Assembly: GCA_036873135.1 (NCBI GenBank)
Contig: JAPTYO010000020.1
Location: forward strand, 984,081 to 1,048,080
Direction of reading: 5' to 3'
Length of the DNA stretch: 64,000 nucleotides
DNA from: Clarkia xantiana subsp. parviflora
Taxonomy: Eukaryota; Streptophyta; Magnoliopsida; Myrtales; Onagraceae
Part shown: positions 20,901 to 32,212 of the stretch, piece by piece
Numbering within the stretch: the first letter of the stretch is position 1
Layout of the letters: each line of letters opens with the position of its first letter
Notes under the pieces: generated by a model
Databases searched by the model: none
The model's input: only the letters and a program-made list of their open reading frames with translations
What the model was told of the DNA's origin: nothing
Position numbers and translations under genes: made by a program

Positions 20901-23900
20901 CAAAAGTCTACAAAGTTCAAACATATAATACAAAAAATATACAAAAAGAAATATGTTGTATCAAAAGCCACAATCAGTCAAATATATGATACCAAAAGTA
21001 TATTTATCTTAGTTTTTCTATGTATAAGTGGTTGCATCTTTACTTATAAAAGTTTTTTTTTTTTTTTTTCATTCAAATGTGTGAAACTACATCATATGTA
21101 AATGGAGAGAGAAAAGGCATAGTTATGGAGAAGCCTTTTAACATGGGAGACAATATTGCTGCAGAGATGTTGCTTTCACATACACAAACTTTACCCAAGT
21201 TGGATATTGATTATGAGATTCAACTGGCTTCAGATTTGGCCAAAAACCTTGATGAAAATGAAACCCCTCAAAGGATGAAAGAGTTGGGCTTGATGAGGTA
21301 ATTTTGCATTATGAAACTAAGCACATAATAACATAATATGTATTAGGAGATTAAAACTGGAGAGTGAGTCCAGATCCACTATATAAGTCCACTGAGATTC
21401 CATATTAAAATCAATTGGTAATAACAGGAGTAGCTCATCAAACTTGTAAAGTGTTCCAACTTTTCAATCTAAACGATTTGTTCGTACAACTCAATCACAT
21501 GTATGAGGTAATTTTGCATTATGAAACTAAACACATAATATGGTTAGGAGATTAAAACTAGGGAGTGAGCCCAGACCCACTATATAAGTCCACTGAGATT
21601 CTATATTAAAATCAATTGGTAATAATAGGAGTAACCCATTAAGCTAGTGTTCCAACTTTTCAATCTAACTGATGTGTTCGGTACAACTCACTCACATGTA
21701 CACTTAACATTCTCCCCCTTACATGTGAGTGCACCGTATCTCTCCCTCAGCTGGAAGTCTACACATCGTAACGCCCCTCCCCATTAACTGGAAATCCACG
21801 ACACCAAACTGTGTAATTTTTCAAACCATCCCCTCGAACGGCCAGTACCGCGTCTCGCGGCACCAAACTGTGTAATTTTTCAAACCATCCCCTCGAACGG
21901 CCAACTATGCACCAAGCCAGAGCACAAACTCGAAACAACATGTACCGCGTCTCGCGGCACCAAACTGTGTAATTTTTCAAACCATCCCCTCGAACGGTCA
22001 GCTATGCACCAAGCCAGAGCACATACTCGAAACAACATGTACCGCGTCTCGCCGCCCTTACCGAACTCACCACTTTCTGCCCTCTCAGACTTCCCGGACC
22101 GAGCCACCGACTCTGATACCAGTTGTTGGGAGATTAAACTAGAGAACGGGCCCATGCCCACTACATAAGCCCATTGATGTTCCATACAAAAACCAATTGG
22201 TAATAGTAGGAGTAGCCCACCAAGTTTATATACTGTTCCAACTCTTTAATCTAACCGATGTTGTACAACTCACTAAATATACACTTAACAATATCATATG
22301 ATTTATTGTTACTTTTTTTTTACAGGGCAAGAAAGTATGGATGGATGGATGTTTATACATTCTCCAAAGCAATGGGAGAAATGATGTTAAGCGTAAATAG
22401 AAAACAAGTTGCAATTGTCATTGTTCGTCCGAGCATTATAGAGAGCACGTACAGTGATCCTTTCCCGGGATGGATTGAAGGGAATAGAATGATTGATCCT
22501 GTACTATTGTCCTATGGTAAAGGTCTTCTTCCAGCCTATATAGGAAACCCCAGTGGTGTTGTTGACATTGTAAGTTTTTCTCCTTATTCTTTGTTGACTA
22601 ATTTACAAATCGATTATCTGAACTTTAATTTTTTTTAAAATTTGTTACCCGAATTTTTAATTGTTTTAGCAAATTTCTACATCTAATTCAATTTCTGTCT
22701 AAGTGGGTAAGAAATGAGCATGTTTCAGCACATAAGGTCTTTTCATGTGTACTCATGATGGATTTAGATATAAACTGAAAGAAATGCAACAAAATTCATT
22801 CAATTTGATGCTCAATTGAAAGTTATCGTTCGAATTGACCAATTGAAAAATATCGTTCGAATTGGGTGGAAGTCTAATTGAGCATCTAACTGAAGATATT
22901 TTGTTGCAATATTTTCAAATTATGTGTGAATTCATCTTTGGGTACACATGAAAAGACCTAACCTGGTGGAAACATCCTCATCTTCTGTCCAGTATGGACG
23001 AGAATTGAAACTGAAGTAGCAATTTGTTCTGAAATTGAAAGTATGGGTAACTAATTTTTGAAAATAAAGTTCAGGTAACAATTTGTAAAAGTGGTCAAAA
23101 TTCAGGTAGCAATTTGGTTAGTAACCCTAAATTCTATCTAGTACACGTGAGATTTTCTAACATGCTTCACAGGCACCATGATTATGCTCTTTTTAGTACT
23201 AGGCTGAATTTAATTACAACATAGGTAAAACTTTAAAAATATAACTTTTTAGCTATATTTAGAATTTGCATCAAACATGCATGTTTGGTTCGTGTAATAG
23301 ATAATAGGGAATAATGAATAAAAAATAAGGAATAATGAATATGTAATATTGATATGATTTTGTTTGGTTGACATGATGAATAATGAATGATAATTTTGAA
23401 TTCAATGTTTGGTTGATATAATGTTATTAAAAAATGATGGAAAAGTCAAAATTGACAGATATACCCTTTAGCTACATATATTAATCAAATTAACAATATT
23501 AAAAATGAAAAATTCAAATGATACGTTATTAAACGAAAATTGATTTTTTTTTCTTTTTTACAAAAAACATTTTTTTAATAAATGGATAATTTTTCTGAGA
23601 TATTGTAAAATTCACTATAATTAATATAATATATTGTAAAGTAAAAATAACATGTTTAATTATTGTTCTTAATTTAATTAAAATATGATCACGATATGGG
23701 CAGCCGGCAGTCGCGAGATGGAGGGTGAGAGAATTATAATTGCTATATAATAGATAAATTAGATTAGGGTTAAAATTGTATTTTTTTTTAAATTTTTATT
23801 ATTGATTTTAGAAAAGTTGGAATAGCTAATCCTCGGGTTAGATTAAAACTAGGTATTCCTTCAAAATTAGCAATTAATAATCCTATAATTCCACATAATT

Positions 23901-26482
23901 AATTAACTGAACAACATAATAGAAAATACCCATTACCTATTCCTTATTCCATTCCATGAATCAAACATACCGAGAGTTCATTTTTAATACAATAGAAAAA
24001 TATAAAATTAAAAATTAGTGGAACTATAGTATTTGTGAAGCATAACAGAGCGTAAATAACGACACAATATTCATTAATTACAGGTTCCGGTTGATGTGGT
24101 CGTGAATACGATGATATCCGCCATGACAAAACACGCGACAAAGACATCATCATCCCAAGATCATCTCAATATATATCACGTTTCATCATCGGTCGAGAAT
24201 CCAATAACCACACGTGATTTATTTGACTATTCGTTAGAACACTTCAGATCATTATATCCAAAAGTTCACCGGCTTAGAGAAATGGAGTTTTTCGATTCCA
24301 TGGATGACTTCTCTACGTTCATGTATAAGGTGATCAAAGAGAGATTAGGGCTCAAGGATAGTGAAGCCGTTTCGAACCCTACCAAGTTCTGCAAGTTGGA
24401 GAAAAATTGTAAGAGAATCCTCAATAATTTGATGCAGATGGCTGTTGTGCATGCTCCTTATGCGTTCTACAAAGGACGGTGAGTTTTGCTTTAATTACTA
24501 CATACATTACATATATATATGTAAGAATCTAAAAACAGTCTTAAGTATTGGTGTCCTAACTAAATTTGTTACTACATACATTATATATATATATATATAT
24601 ATATATACTAGTTATCAACGTGTGCTATGCACGCGCATCGATCATTTAAATTTCAAGATATATAATATATCTTAAGTTTACTAATATTTATAATTAATCA
24701 AAGTAAAATTTGGGCAAGTTGATTCGTTGTGAGAAACGAATATATGTGATAGAGAAGAGCGACATAACGTAATTCAAAACATAAGAAAGAGAAGAGGATA
24801 ATTAAGTAAAAAATCAACTAATGTCTTCAGTTACGGTACTAAGTTAGCTTTATAGTTAGATATATAAATGAGTTGGGTCGAGCATTACGTTGGTCATTAA
24901 CGGCTCAATTGTATCTAAATCATCAACTTGAGGTGTCAAGAATGTAAACTTGTTCTTATTAACTACTTAGAGGCATCAATGGATAAATTTGACATATACA
25001 AACGTAATTATATACAATATCACAATACCAACAAAATTTGATTTAACAATAAAGATACAATTAAATCACAAAAAATATAAAGTTTAGACTTGTATTTACA
25101 AAAAATATTTAGTTAACATTAATTAGGTTGTACACAATGTGATTGGATTAACAAATAGAAGAACTAAATTAATAGTTTGAGTCCATAAAAATTGCACGAT
25201 GAGTAAAATGTTATTTGTATGAGGTCAAACTTCAAGAACCACATTTCACTAATATTTTGACTTGTTATGTATATAATTTGGTAAGTGGCTGATCTATGTG
25301 ATAGAAAAATCTCAACATGCGGAACATATATCACTCGATCTATATAATTCGTTGAATAAATTTTTTTAACATGTATCTTAAATTTGAACGGAATGAGTAT
25401 GATAGAGCTGACTTAAATTGATATGAATATTGGATTGTAAGTTAATTATAATTACTATGACATGCCGACTAAGCGACCTTAAAAAAATAACAACATTTAA
25501 ATAATGATTTAGTAATAATATTAAAGATAAATAAATGTTTCTCAAATATAGTAATGACTAAATTATTAATTTTATAAAATATAGGAATCAAATATAATAT
25601 TTTTTTTGTTAATAAAATGAAAAGGTGCCAAAGATGTCTATTGGGGGTGAGGACCCAACACAAATAATATATTGGTATATAGATATATATATATATGTAA
25701 GAATCTAAAAACAGTCTTAAGTATTGGTCATGTTACTAATAGCGAACCCTGATTTAAAATGTTTATGTTTGGTGTTATAACTAATAGATTTATCACTTTT
25801 CATTTTTTTCTCTTTGATTTTGACGTTATAATTGACTTTTTTAATAACAAAAATGTGTTGTTTTCCACTTTTATGAAGTATTTGATTTGTTATTTATGAT
25901 TTAGGCTTATTTGATACTTAAAAATCTGTTTTTATTCTCTTAATTTTAAGAGAAAAAATGTTGAACTTTAGTGTCCTAATCAAACTGGTTGATTTTCATT
26001 TTTTTTCTCTTAAAATTAACGTAACAAAAACGTATTTTTTTAAATATCAAATTAGGCAAAACTATGAGCAACAAATATAATATTTCGGAAAAGTAAAAAA
26101 TAACATGTTTTTGTTGCTAAAAACGACAATTTTAACGTCAAGATCAGTTACAAAAAGTGGAAAGTAACAAATTTGATAGATAAAATACTGAATATCAATA
26201 TTTTAAATATGAGAGTGCGATTAGTAATATAGCCCTATAATTGGATCTGTTTTTAGGTTCTAAATCCTATATATATATATATATATATATATATACCATG
26301 CAAACACCAACTCATATAGTTGATGAATTGTCAGGTTTGATAACAGTAACAGTAAGAGATTAATGGAGGAAATGTGTATAGAAGAGCTGAAGGACTTCTG
26401 TGTGGACATGAAGAGCATCGATTGGCATCATTACTTTTCAAACATTCATGCTCCTGCATTGACAAAACATATCAAAACTTAG
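17933..26482 (+). CDS. Fatty acyl reductase, plastid MS2/FAR2-like (one acceptor site lesion)
   Basis: Eight exons: 17933-18209, 19545-19648, 19739-19938, 20032-20132, 21093-21297, 22326-22569, 24084-24478, 26335-26482. They sum to 1674 nt (557 residues) in one frame. An N-terminal extension of about 80 residues rich in S, T and R suggests plastid targeting. [20 protein letters not shown] holds the Rossmann NAD(P)H motif. [27 protein letters not shown], the catalytic YTFSK (Y-x-x-x-K) and [10 protein letters not shown] follow. The last two exons carry the FAR C-terminal (Sterile) domain. MS2/FAR2-type enzymes reduce plastid acyl-ACP to fatty alcohols for pollen wall or surface lipids. Odd: the exon 5 acceptor reads ACAT instead of ACAG (T at 21092), and no alternative AG keeps the frame, so the gene may be inactive. 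Introns hold many transposons. Confidence 0.85.
18591..19007. mobile_element. hAT-type MITE in reductase intron 1
   Basis: 417 bp with ends TATGGGTGTCAA and TTGACACCCCTA. It is flanked by ATTTTAAT (18583-18590) and ATTTTGAT (19008-19015), an 8-bp target duplication with one mismatch. GC-rich subterminal GGGGCGGG motifs are typical of hAT elements; the middle is AT-rich. Confidence 0.8.
20218..20585. mobile_element. MITE of the GGGTTAA-AACCTA group in reductase intron 4
   Basis: Left end GGGTTAAAAACCTAAAAA and right end GATCCTTAACC are inverted copies, and the pairing extends more than 60 bp inward (CTCAATTATAAG versus CTATAGTTGAG; AGATTTAAAATG versus CATTTTAAATC). No clean target duplication found. 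Confidence 0.75.
20626..21003. mobile_element. Second MITE in reductase intron 4
   Basis: The left part (GATTGTGGTTTTTGGTAC, TACTTTTGGTACCATATG) is inverted at the right (CATATATGATACCAAAAGTA, GCCACAATC). It belongs with elements at 26808, 36707 and 37712. Its left end abuts the previous MITE, so exact borders are unsure. Confidence 0.55.
21294..21540. repeat. Duplicated exon-5 splice donor plus LTR fragment
   Basis: The donor region (ATGAGGTAATTTTGCATTAT and following bases) at about 21293-21330 recurs at about 21503-21540, separated by an LTR-like copy (21339-21503). A segment of about 210 bp was thus duplicated in tandem together with an LTR of the adjacent miniature element, leaving two possible donors. 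Confidence 0.75.
21541..22290 (-). mobile_element. TRIM-like miniature LTR retrotransposon in reductase intron 5
   Basis: Direct repeats 21541-21709 and 22124-22290 (about 168 bp) begin TGGTTAGGAG/TGTTGGGAG and end ACTTAACA. On the minus strand the LTR end at 22124 is followed by GT-spaced TGGTATCAGAG (22121-22111), a primer-binding site for initiator tRNA-Met. A polypurine tract (AAGGGGGAGAA, complement of 21710-21720) precedes the other LTR. The 414-bp inside has no ORF of note but includes three copies of CACCAAACTGTGTAATTTTT. This is the plan of a terminal-repeat retrotransposon in miniature. Confidence 0.82.
22590..23140. mobile_element. MITE-like inverted-repeat element in reductase intron 6
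   Basis: The left part (TCTGAACTTTAATTTTT, TTTGTTACCCGAATTTT) is mirrored at the right (AAAATTCAGGTAGCAATTTG, AAAGTTCAGGTAACAATTTG). A relative lies at 26615-26805 and is cut there by another MITE. Borders approximate. Confidence 0.55.
23279..23973. mobile_element. MITE with ATGTTTGGTTC termini in reductase intron 6
   Basis: About 690 bp. The left end (ATGTTTGGTTCGTGTAATAG, then AATAGGGAATAATGAAT) is inverted at the right (TTCCTTATTCCATTCC, ATGAATCAAACAT). GTTTGGTT ends are frequent in Harbinger-type MITEs. Superfamily not proven. Confidence 0.6.
24507..25690. other. Repetitive AT-rich filling of reductase intron 7
   Basis: A stretch ending in GTAAGAATCTAAAAACAGTC occurs at 24519 and again at 25697, bracketing about 1.1 kb. 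The bracketed DNA begins near a (TA)n run with ACTAGTTATCAACGTGTGCT (24609) and ends near GAGGACCCAACACAAATAAT (25650). This looks like an insertion into, or duplication of, a MITE end. No ORF is seen. Confidence 0.4.
25693..26263. mobile_element. Degenerate MITE of the AACCTA group in reductase intron 7
   Basis: Left GAATCTAAAAACAGTCTTAA and right CTGTTTTTAGGTTC are inverted; the inside shares AGTATTTGATTTGTTATTTA-like and TTAAGAGAAAAA motifs with 16650 and 20218. It is flanked by (TA)n on the right. Confidence 0.55.
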
Positions 26483-26807
26483 GCCACATTTACCCGGATA
26501 TATATGTGGAATAATCAATAATAATTTCTGGCCCGATAAAAAATGTAATATTGTTTCATGTTTGTAATAATAAGATTAAAATATATATATAAGAATATAA
26601 GATACAAAATCGGGTTAATAATCAAATTGCTCCCTGAATTTTGACAAAATTACAAATTTACTATTTTAACTTTAATTATTTAAAATTGACTACTATAATT
26701 ACTAAGTTTCTAATAAATTACTACATCTGATACAATTTACGTCAAATTGGATAGAAAATAAGTATGTTCCAACTACATAAGATCTATTGATAATCCGAGA
26801 TGGATTT

Positions 26808-27304
26808 TTTTTTTTGGTTAACATGTCTTTTGGTCCATGATGTTTGACAACTTTTGAGTTTTGGTATCATATGTTTACAGATTTTCTAGTTTTGGTCAGA
26901 CCGTTACATTCCGTCTATTTTTTCCGTTAAGTGACATGTGCAAGTCACGTGATCCATCTAAACTTTCAATTTTTTTCAATTTAGTCCCTCTAATACTTTC
27001 CTAATTTTTTTTTGTTCAATTTAGTCCCGAAGTTTCAAAATTGACCCCAATTGGACAACTAGGTCCAATTAACCTAGCAATGGGTTAGAAAAGTATTAGC
27101 GAGACTAAATTGAAAGTTTAGGGTGGATCACGTGACTTGCACACTTAACAGAAAAAATAGACGGAATGTAACGGTCTGACCAAAACTAGAAAAATTTGCA
27201 AACATATAGTATCAAAACTAGGAAAAAAAAAATTATGGACTAAAATCCAAAGTGATCAAACATCATGGACCTAAAGGCTTGTTAACCCTTTTTTTTTTGC
27301 CAGT
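26808..27304. mobile_element. MITE with target duplication CGAGATGGATTT between reductase and RIBA
   Basis: Inverted ends: left GGTTAACATGTCTTTTGGTC, CATGATGTTTGA; right TCAAACATCATGGACCTAAA, CTTGTTAACCC, each flanked by T-runs. CGAGATGGATTT stands at 26796-26807 and 27305-27316, a target duplication of about 9-12 bp as in Mutator-like elements. The interrupted DNA is itself a relative of the 22590 element. Confidence 0.75.
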
Positions 27305-27525
27305 CGAGATGGATTTGTTAAGAAATTGAAAATATTACACTGAAATACAATTATTTGGATGCTTAGGTTAAGCATTTCAGCTGCAAATAATGGAATTTGA
27401 AAAAATGATACACTTTTTCTTGGGTAAAATCTCAGGACATACTCTTCCTCAGCTAAAAAGACTTGTAGCAGAAAACTTGAAACAAAGCATCATCTGTCAA
27501 ATTCTCTCCTCTATCTATATTCAAC

Positions 27526-30500
27526 CTAAGACCCATTCTCAGACGACGATCCACTCGTGTTGGCTTTGCCATTACTGATGGGATTGCTGAGTCGGGATTG
27601 AGCCGCATAGACGTGACCCATTTTGGCGCGTTTGGTCTCCAAGTATCTCTTGTTCTCCTTGGTGATGGGAGTCAGTAGAGCTACTCTTTCTGCAATGGTC
27701 AAGCCATATCCTTTCAGCCCCACATATTTTGCAGGGTTATTTGTCAGCAGCTTCATCGTTCGAATACCCAGGTCACGAAGTATCTACATTGTTGTAAATC
27801 ACAGCATATTAGGATTATTTCTTGTTCTTTTTTTTTTTTCACGAAAAACGAACCAAAACACATTTTTAGGGTTTAAATTTGAGCCTCCAAAATATTTTGA
27901 GAGTGTTGCAATCAAGCAAGATAAGGAAAAGTGGCAAAGCAAATTTGCAGAGCAAAAAATGGGCAGAATTCTCCTTGAAAGCATTTAAGAGGGAAAAATG
28001 ACATTTTACCCTAAATTTGAGCCTCCAAAATCTTTTAACAGTGTTGCAAGCAAGCAAGATAAAGAAAAGAGGCAAAGCAAATTTGCAGAACCAAAAATGG
28101 GCAGAATTCTCTTTGAAAGCATCCAAACTTAAGAGGGCAAAATGACATTTTACCCTAAATTTGAGCCTCCAAAATCTTTTGAGAGTGTTGCAATCAAGCA
28201 AGAAAAAACAAAAAACAGGCAAAGCAAATTTGTAGAACTAAAAATGGGGAGAATTCTCCTTGAAAGGATCCAAACTTAAAGAGGGCAAAATGAAATTATA
28301 CCCGAAATTTGAACCTCCAAATCTTTTGAGAGTGTTGCAATCAAGCAACATAAGGAAAACAGGCAAAGCAAATTTGCAGAACCAAAAATGGGCAGAATTC
28401 ATCCAAACTTAAGTGGGCAAAATGACATATTACCCTTTAGCAAGAACACCTTTTAAATGAGGAAAAATCGATACCTGAGCACCGATACCATATTCTCTTG
28501 AATCCACTGGCAAACCAAGCTCCACATTCGCCTCAACGGTGTCCAATCCACCGTCTTGAAGATTATAAGACATGAGTTTGTGCCCTAACCCGATGCCTCT
28601 CCCTTCATGACCCCGAAGATACACCAAAACTCCCCGACCCGCCTCTTCAATCTTCTCCATTGCAAGGGCCAATTGGTTCCCACAATCACACCGAGCCGAC
28701 CCAAATATATCACCCGTGAGGCATTCCGAATGGACCCTCACAAGGACATCCTGTCCATCCCCGATATCTCCCTGCTTGTAATTAAAAAAAAACTTTTAAC
28801 TCAAAGACCAACTTCGATAATATATTTTTGCTTTTTATTTTTGCCACAACGCACCTTCACCATTGCAATATGTTCAATTCCGTCTAAGATTGACCTATAA
28901 CAGTAGGAATTAAATGCCCCCCACATTGTTGGCATCCGAGTAGCACCTTCACCTGCACGATCAATTAGCTTATCTCTCTTCCTCCTATACCTGAGTTATT
29001 ATCACACAACCCTTTCCCATCAGCAAACTTGAGGAGAGAAATGAAGGGTTTTGTAAATTTTAACAGTGAAATTTTCCCACAAAATATAAGATTCAATAGC
29101 AAAGCTAGAAACTGCTAATTGGTCCATCAGTTGAATATCAAACTTCACAAGTAGGAAACAGTCAAACTTGCAGCTTCAGAGTATTGTACCTTTGTTACTT
29201 GTGCTAAAAGCTTAAAATTATTATTAAAGAATTGTTGTATCATGGTGAAACTTACCTGATGAGATCAGCAATTGAGATTATTTTCAAGTTCTCTTTCTCT
29301 GCAAATTGGCGAAGCTTAGGCAATCTAGCCATTGAACCATCAACCTCATCCACAACTTCACACAGAATGGCCACAGGATCTAACCCAGCTAATACTGCAA
29401 GATCAACAGAGGCTTCTGTGTGCCCAGCTCTTTTCAGAACACCGCCTTCCCGGTACATCAGTGGGAAAATATGTCCCGGTCTGTTGAAATCCTCGGGTTT
29501 CGATTCCTTTGATGCAAGCTGTAGTACAGTTGTCGCTCTGTCACTGGCAGATACTCCAGTAGTTGTTCCGTGCTTCGCGTCCTATAATTATATCACATCC
29601 AACAACACCAAACCAATTAATTTTGGATATGTTGGTTACAAACTGAAGAAGTGTTTTCATCATCTATAATGGTGCCAGAGAATTCAAAAATGGGAAATTT
29701 GTTTGATAGGGTGGGTGTTACAATTACAATGCACCTACAGAACCGTGCCATGTGTCTTAGATTTAAGGTTCACCATTCCTAAAGGGATTGAGGGTATATT
29801 CATATTGGCTTGGTTTACACATCCTAAATACCAAACAGTTATCTTCCCACTATGCAAGTATGGTGGTTAGTATAATAAACATTTGCAGAGAATGAGATCA
29901 CTAAAAAATAAAATAAAATTCCAAGTTAGTCACAAGCTAGAGGGAGTTATTTCTTTTATATGAGAACATATATTGCTATTGAACGGACGAATATCAAATG
30001 ATGCACTATATTATTATCTACCAAAGATAAAAAAAATACGAACCACTGTTACAGTGAAAGCAGTTTTGAGTTTTTCTTCATTCTGCTTTGAGTTCACCAT
30101 CAAAGGAAGCTGCAATCTTTCTAGATCATCCTCCTTCATTGCAACACACACAATTCCAGTCCCGTGCTTCACAATGAAAGCCATTGCCTCAGGTGTAGCC
30201 TTTTCTGCTGCCATTATAAGATCCCCTTCATTTTCTCTATCCTCGTCGTCAACAACTAGCACCATCTGCATTTCAATTTAAAGTGTGAATCCACTAAACT
30301 CACCTGTTAACTATATAACACTTATGAAGAAGCAACTAACCTTTCCTTGGTGAATATCCTCAATGGCTTCGGGGATAGAAGCAAACCCCTCGGTTGGGGA
30401 GTCCAGGTCAAATTCATCATCATCAAGGGGAAAGCCGAAGCTTGTTGGAGCAGTGTCTGCTGAAAGAGCTCCAAGAACTACTGCATCAAGTTGTAACTCA

Positions 30501-31692
30501 TCTCCTCCAGATGTTACCGAAGCTCGTGTTCTACAAGACCACTTGTTCTTTGAACATAATCTACTAGCAGTCTGAACTAACTTGACATCACACGTGAATT
30601 TGTCTTGTTGTGGCGGATTCAATCCAGATAGTCCGATGCATGATTTAAAGTTTCTACTCACTCTGGATGAAAAAGAAGGCTAGTTAGACGTGTAAATTCT
30701 AAAACAGACAGATCTAAAATGGTAACCCTTTTGGTCTCACGAATTAAAAGTGAAAACTTCCCATGAGACTAATTTTAAACAAGCTCGAAACTGAAGTATA
30801 CGTGATAGATAGTATAGAATGATCATACAAGATCAAAATAAATAAGGAATCGCATTATGTTTGGCTCATTTAATAACAGCTGATCAAAAGATAAATCTGG
30901 AACTACTGAAAACCACTATGACATATATCACTAAACAGAGAAGGAGAAGCCGGTTTCAGTTGTGTCTGGGAGTCCAGTCTAGAAGACAGTATCATATTCT
31001 TCAGCTGCACAAAGGAATCTGCGTCATCCTATGGAAAACGAAACCTTGTAGTTCTAATGGTGAACATCAACCCTTACTATCCAGTGTAACTAACAGAACG
31101 ATAGAATAATCGATTCAAAACCAATTGACAGAATGTACTTCCAAATCAACTCTATACTAGCCAGAGTAGAACTAATTCCACAATTAGATTGTTTTGGCTG
31201 CTTTACTAATATCACTTACCAAACACATATAAAGAAATAACAACTAAAGACCTACAACAAAAGCCGAGGCAGTCGCCGCAGCTTCCAAAATCCAACTATG
31301 GAAGTCATTTTCAATGGAACTCTCTACCGATTTCCCTTGTTAACCCCTCCTCACGTATCCCATAGAAAGATACTCCATTTCAGCACACCACGTTGACAAA
31401 AATTCAAATCACAGACACGAATATTCAATTACACAGAGTACCAAAACCAGAATCAGCTCAGCACATAAACAGCAGACAAGATCTACATAGATAATGAATC
31501 AAATTCTCTAACCCAACTCACCCTTTATCAAATTTTGAGAGCTAATTTGAATGGTAGAGAGAATAGTAACGGATTTCGAGCTGGGTGGTCTTTCTTAATC
31601 GACGAAGAAGTTCAAGTTGCTTGATAGAGAGAGGAAACGTACTGTAAGCGAGAGAGAGTAGTGGAAGGCGAGGCAATGCTCATGGAAGCCAT
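27526..31692 (-). CDS. RIBA: RIBA: bifunctional DHBP synthase / GTP cyclohydrolase II, plastid
   Basis: Seven exons on the minus strand: 31692-31643, 30662-30341, 30265-30044, 29581-29256, 28990-28855, 28771-28475, 27783-27526; total 1611 nt, 536 residues. The first exon ([17 protein letters not shown]) begins a Ser-rich plastid transit peptide. Residues about 125-330 are 3,4-dihydroxy-2-butanone 4-phosphate synthase ([41 protein letters not shown]). The rest is GTP cyclohydrolase II (zinc ligands in [46 protein letters not shown]). These two reactions start riboflavin, hence FMN/FAD, synthesis. Both motif sets look complete, so this resembles RIBA1 rather than the relatives that lost one activity. 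Length fits the family (about 540). It is divergent from COG1. The last intron carries a tandem repeat array. Confidence 0.95.
27868..28437. repeat. Four-copy tandem repeat (about 144 bp) in the last RIBA intron
   Basis: Units at about 27868-28011, 28012-28155, 28156-28303 and 28304-28437 share AAATTTGAGCCTCCAAAAT, GTGTTGCAATCAAGCAA, ATGGGCAGAATTC and AAAATGACATTTTACCC. The array fills most of the 691-bp intron and ends about 40 bp from the donor. The reverse strand is open over several units, a by-product of the period being divisible by three. Confidence 0.9.
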
Positions 31693-32212
31693 TGACTACT
31701 GAGGAATTCTCCAACCCAATAGTAACAGTCAGCTACTGGAAAGGGGAGAATTTCTGGGGCCGGCGCTTTGGATGATGATGGATCAAGAATCTCCTCTTAA
31801 TCAGCGACCAAGAATGGCGGGCGCGGGTGATGATATAACAGAAAAAAAGGTTTATTTTGTAACAGAAATCCAAGTATGGGCATTTCTTTGTAATTTACCT
31901 AAACTGAAAATGAACTTTTGGAAATCTCTATTTGACCCCTGAACTTTTTCTTTGTTCAAATCCATTATTATTAACTTGTAAGTTTTTCTTAATTCATTTC
32001 TTTGAACTGCACTGCTTCTCTTCTTCTGTGTCGGTCTCTGCATTTCGAAATCCGTCAGATCCTGCCGCTCATTCAACAAGTTCATCATCTCTGTACGTTA
32101 ATCTACTTCGATTTCCTTCAATTCTGTCAGGATCTGGTGTAAATTGCGTTTGAGTAGATCAGGATGTGCATGATTCGCGCCCTCATTTGATGAGATTCAG
32201 GATCCGCCTGCT
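31693..32212. promoter_or_regulatory. Shared divergent promoter region of RIBA and COG1
   Basis: 520 bp separate the two start codons, with no other gene or transposon. CT-rich leaders lie on each side. No clear TATA box is seen for either gene, as often with housekeeping genes. The COG1 leader has a short upstream ATG, ATGTGCATGATT, at 32164. Confidence 0.6.

Noticed and set aside
20132..21093. Minor-class (U12) intron to explain the AT acceptor
   Set aside because: The donor is GTACGT, not the U12 ATATCC/GTATCC consensus, and no branch-site motif is evident.
27866..28222. Minus-strand ORF of 118 residues in a RIBA intron
   Set aside because: By-product of a tandem repeat with period divisible by three; no similarity to any known domain.
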